Shown here one piece after another: positions 61,886 through 64,000 of a DNA stretch of 64,000 nucleotides. This DNA comes from a virus, in IMG/VR virus record IMGVR_UViG_3300036766_000416, positions 62,001 through 126,000 of that record; one strand, written 5' to 3'. How positions within the stretch are numbered: the first letter of the stretch is position 1; every line of letters starts with the position of its first letter. The notes under the pieces are model-generated. The model had not been told where the DNA came from and did no database searches. It saw nothing but the letters and a program-made list of their open reading frames with translations. The position numbers and the translations under genes were made by a program.

Positions 61886-64000
61886 GTGGATAAGAGAGAA
61901 AACCTAGAGACCAAAAAAAGCATGTTTACCGTTGAAACCAAGAGTATGCTCGCCAAGCTGATGGCCGCTGAGAATATCAAAGTTGAGCACCGAGTCTGCA
62001 AGACCGCTAGCTTCAACCTCAAGACCCGCACGTTGACCTGCCCGATCTGGAACAATATGTCAGGCGACCTCTATGACCTACTGATGGGGCATGAGGTTTC
62101 TCACGCCAAGAACACTCCGATGAACGGATGGCACGATTCTGTAGTCTATGCCGGGGGTGACAAAAAAGCCTCTGCGATGGCACAGAAAGCCTTCAAGAAC
62201 TTCCTCAATGTCGTTGAGGATGCCCGTATCGAAAAGCTGATCAAGCGAACCTACCCCGGGCTCCGACAACCAATGATCCGGGCCTACAAGGAATTGGTCG
62301 CCAAAGACTTTTTTGGACTGTCTGCAATCTCGGACTTCAATGAACTGTATCTGATCGACCGCTTGAACCTCGCTGCGAAGTGCGGGTCATCGCTCAATAT
62401 TCGATTCTCGAAAAAAGAACAACCCCTCTATGATGAAATGATGACCCTGGAGACCTGGGATCAAGTTGTGGCCCTTGCGAAAAAACTCTACAAGCATAGT
62501 GTCGATGAGCAAAAAGATGGCGAGCAAAAAAAGAAAGAGTTAGCCGATCACCTCAAGGATTCTTTACAGGATCAAGATGAGGGCGAGGATGGAGAAGAGG
62601 GAGAAGAATCTGATTGGGATGAGGATTATGATTCTGAGGAAACTGAGGATGGGGACCGCAATGAAACGGGTTCCGATGACCTCGATTCTGATGAAGAAGA
62701 TCCTGATTCTGAGAAAGCTGATGGTCAGGATAGTGACGCCGAGGGCGAAGATGCCGATGGCGACAAAGAAGAAAAGGCCGACGATAAGACCACCAAGAAG
62801 TCGAAGGACGAGGGTGAGGGAAACCGAACCAAGGATTCTGACAAGAAACCTGCCGGAAACAAGAGCGACGGGGAGGGTGCTGGGCAGCAAGAAACGACTC
62901 AGGACCAGGAATTTATTCCCAAAGCGAAAACCGACGAGTCATTCCGTAACATGGAGCAAAATCTTGTCGCGGATAGCAATGTGGTCCCAATGGACGTCAT
63001 TATCCCGACCCCGAACCTCAAGGACCTTGTGGCCCCCGCTGCTGTAGTCAATAAGGGTCTCACGTCGTTCTATGCTGGATACCGAGCCAAGGGTATTCAA
63101 CTGCTGAACGAATTCAAGAAAAAGAACGAGGATTATATCTCATTGCTCGCCAAAGAGTTCGAGATGAAGAAAGCTGCGCGGTCCTACGCGAAAGCAAAAA
63201 TTTCCGACACTGGGGATATCAATGTCAACAAGCTTGCGAACTATAAGTTGGAAGACAATATGTTCAAAAAACTCATGGTGGTCCACAAAGGAAAGTCACA
63301 TGGGCTTGTATTGATCCTGGACAAGTCTGGGTCGATGTCCGAGCATATCAAAGGGGCCATGGAGCAGATTCTTGTGATGGCACTCTTCTGCAGAAAAGTC
63401 AATATCCCGTTCGTGGCGTATAGCTTCAGTGACAATGTAGGATCTGCTCGCAGCCACGATTTTCCTGGGCGAGAGGTATATTCACCGAACCCCCTGAAGC
63501 CGTTCAGCACCAAAGAGGGTGAGATGTTCATGGGAAACCTCGACCTTCGGGAGATGTTCAATTCGAAGATGCCCGCGCACGAATTTACGCAAGCGATTGC
63601 CAATCACCTGTTATTGTTGAATGGATTCAAGGGACGAGACGGCATGGGTATCCCTGAGCACGAACGAATGGGTTCGACGCCGCTCAATGAGGCGTTGGTC
63701 GCCTTGAGAGACATGATCCGAAACTTCAAGAAAGCTCATCGCCTGGACATTGTGAATGCCATCGTGGTACATGACGGAGATTCTGACGGGAACAGGGAAG
63801 TGCATGGACCTACTCAGAATTCTAGCTGGCAGAGAAAACGGTTTGACCCTCAGCATATGCGAGTAACCCTGATCGACCACAAAGAACACCTGCGCGTGGA
63901 CGTGCCCAAGGATTATCGGGGCGTGACCATTGCCCTGATGAAGTGGGTTCAAATGACCGCCGATTGCGGGGTCTTTGGATTCTTCATCACCGGGAACACC
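61886..64000 (+). CDS. CobT-like HExxH plus VWA protein, cut by window end
   Basis: The frame stays open from GTG 61886 (or ATG 61922) to the right edge, about 705 codons with no stop. N-terminal part: LLMGHEVSHAKNTP supplies a His-Glu-x-x-His metal site, and VVEDARIEKLIKR gives a likely third ligand. Then about 140 very acidic residues (DEGEDGEEGEESDWDED and on). C-terminal part: VLILDKSGSMSEHI, a VWA domain with the metal-dependent adhesion motif Asp-x-Ser-x-Ser. The acidic link plus VWA plan is that of CobT-like partners of MoxR/CobS AAA+ ATPases; such an ATPase should lie nearby, outside this window. Inferred role: chaperone-like remodelling of a metal or protein complex. Confidence 0.8.
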   Translation, partial: MDKRENLETKKSMFTVETKSMLAKLMAAENIKVEHRVCKTASFNLKTRTLTCPIWNNMSGDLYDLLMGHEVSHAKNTPMNGWHDSVVYAGGDKKASAMAQKAFKNFLNVVEDARIEKLIKRTYPGLRQPMIRAYKELVAKDFFGLSAISDFNELYLIDRLNLAAKCGSSLNIRFSKKEQPLYDEMMTLETWDQVVALAKKLYKHSVDEQKDGEQKKKELADHLKDSLQDQDEGEDGEEGEESDWDEDYDSEETEDGDRNETGSDDLDSDEEDPDSEKADGQDSDAEGEDADGDKEEKADDKTTKKSKDEGEGNRTKDSDKKPAGNKSDGEGAGQQETTQDQEFIPKAKTDESFRNMEQNLVADSNVVPMDVIIPTPNLKDLVAPAAVVNKGLTSFYAGYRAKGIQLLNEFKKKNEDYISLLAKEFEMKKAARSYAKAKISDTGDINVNKLANYKLEDNMFKKLMVVHKGKSHGLVLILDKSGSMSEHIKGAMEQILVMALFCRKVNIPFVAYSFSDNVGSARSHDFPGREVYSPNPLKPFSTKEGEMFMGNLDLREMFNSKMPAHEFTQAIANHLLLLNGFKGRDGMGIPEHERMGSTPLNEALVALRDMIRNFKKAHRLDIVNAIVVHDGDSDGNREVHGPTQNSSWQRKRFDPQHMRVTLIDHKEHLRVDVPKDYRGVTIALMKWVQMTADCGVFGFFITGNT

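Noticed and set aside
1-64000. tRNA or other structural RNA genes
   Set aside because: Gaps between genes are too short (all under about 130 bases) and no cloverleaf-like arrangement was noticed by eye; a covariance-model scan would settle it.

Overview
The window is a 64 kb piece of the genome of a T4-like contractile-tailed phage (Caudoviricetes). The evidence is an almost unbroken set of T4-type virion genes in T4/cyanophage order: neck gp13, gp14 and gp15, terminase gp16 and gp17, sheath gp18, tube gp19, portal gp20, prohead core proteins, protease gp21, scaffold gp22 and major capsid gp23. A recombination/late-transcription block follows: uvsY, uvsW, gp55, gp47 and gp46. The order uvsY-uvsW after gp23 is that of the marine cyanophage-like branch, not of T4 itself, but no photosynthesis gene or tRNA was seen. 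The host is probably a proteobacterium. The phage IscU keeps the LPPVK motif read by the HscA chaperone, and early genes carry textbook TTGACA-N17-TATAAT promoters. Both ends of the window cut through genes, and coding density is near total: no stretch over 300 bases lacks a gene.

Layout: (1) 1-27 kb is a very large adhesin region. It holds four tandem paralogous fibre genes (the first cut by the window edge), a short virion protein, a 3686-residue fibre built largely from 459-bp repeats, three tandem paralogues that each end in six kelch-like 48-residue blades, several small accessory virion proteins and a glycine-rich adhesin. (2) 27-37 kb holds neck, terminase, sheath and tube genes. A complete IscU plus ErpA-type Fe-S assembly pair lies inside the neck operon between gp13 and gp14. 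(3) 37-44 kb holds portal, prohead core, protease, scaffold and capsid genes, ending in a strong terminator. (4) 44-54 kb starts with host-type promoters and encodes uvsY, uvsW, the late sigma factor gp55, the gp46/gp47 nuclease complex, peptide deformylase and a putative GNAT/aspartyl-hydroxylase fusion. (5) 54-61 kb is a DNA-modification-like island: a 1176-residue helicase-methyltransferase resembling single-chain restriction-modification enzymes, a methyltransferase split over two frames, a PLP-dependent enzyme and a second unusual methyltransferase. (6) The right end has a lone minus-strand homing endonuclease, a small unknown gene and a CobT-like HExxH plus VWA protein that runs off the window.

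Two regulatory systems are visible. Late promoters are octamers TATAAATA or, more often, CATAAATA, in front of virion genes; gp55, encoded here, is the factor expected to read them. Early promoters are sigma70-like, and in four of five cases the start codon sits where RNA polymerase should begin, which suggests leaderless mRNAs. Seven homing-endonuclease genes (six GIY-YIG, one HNH) are scattered through the window, and they share interchangeable C-terminal DNA-binding modules.
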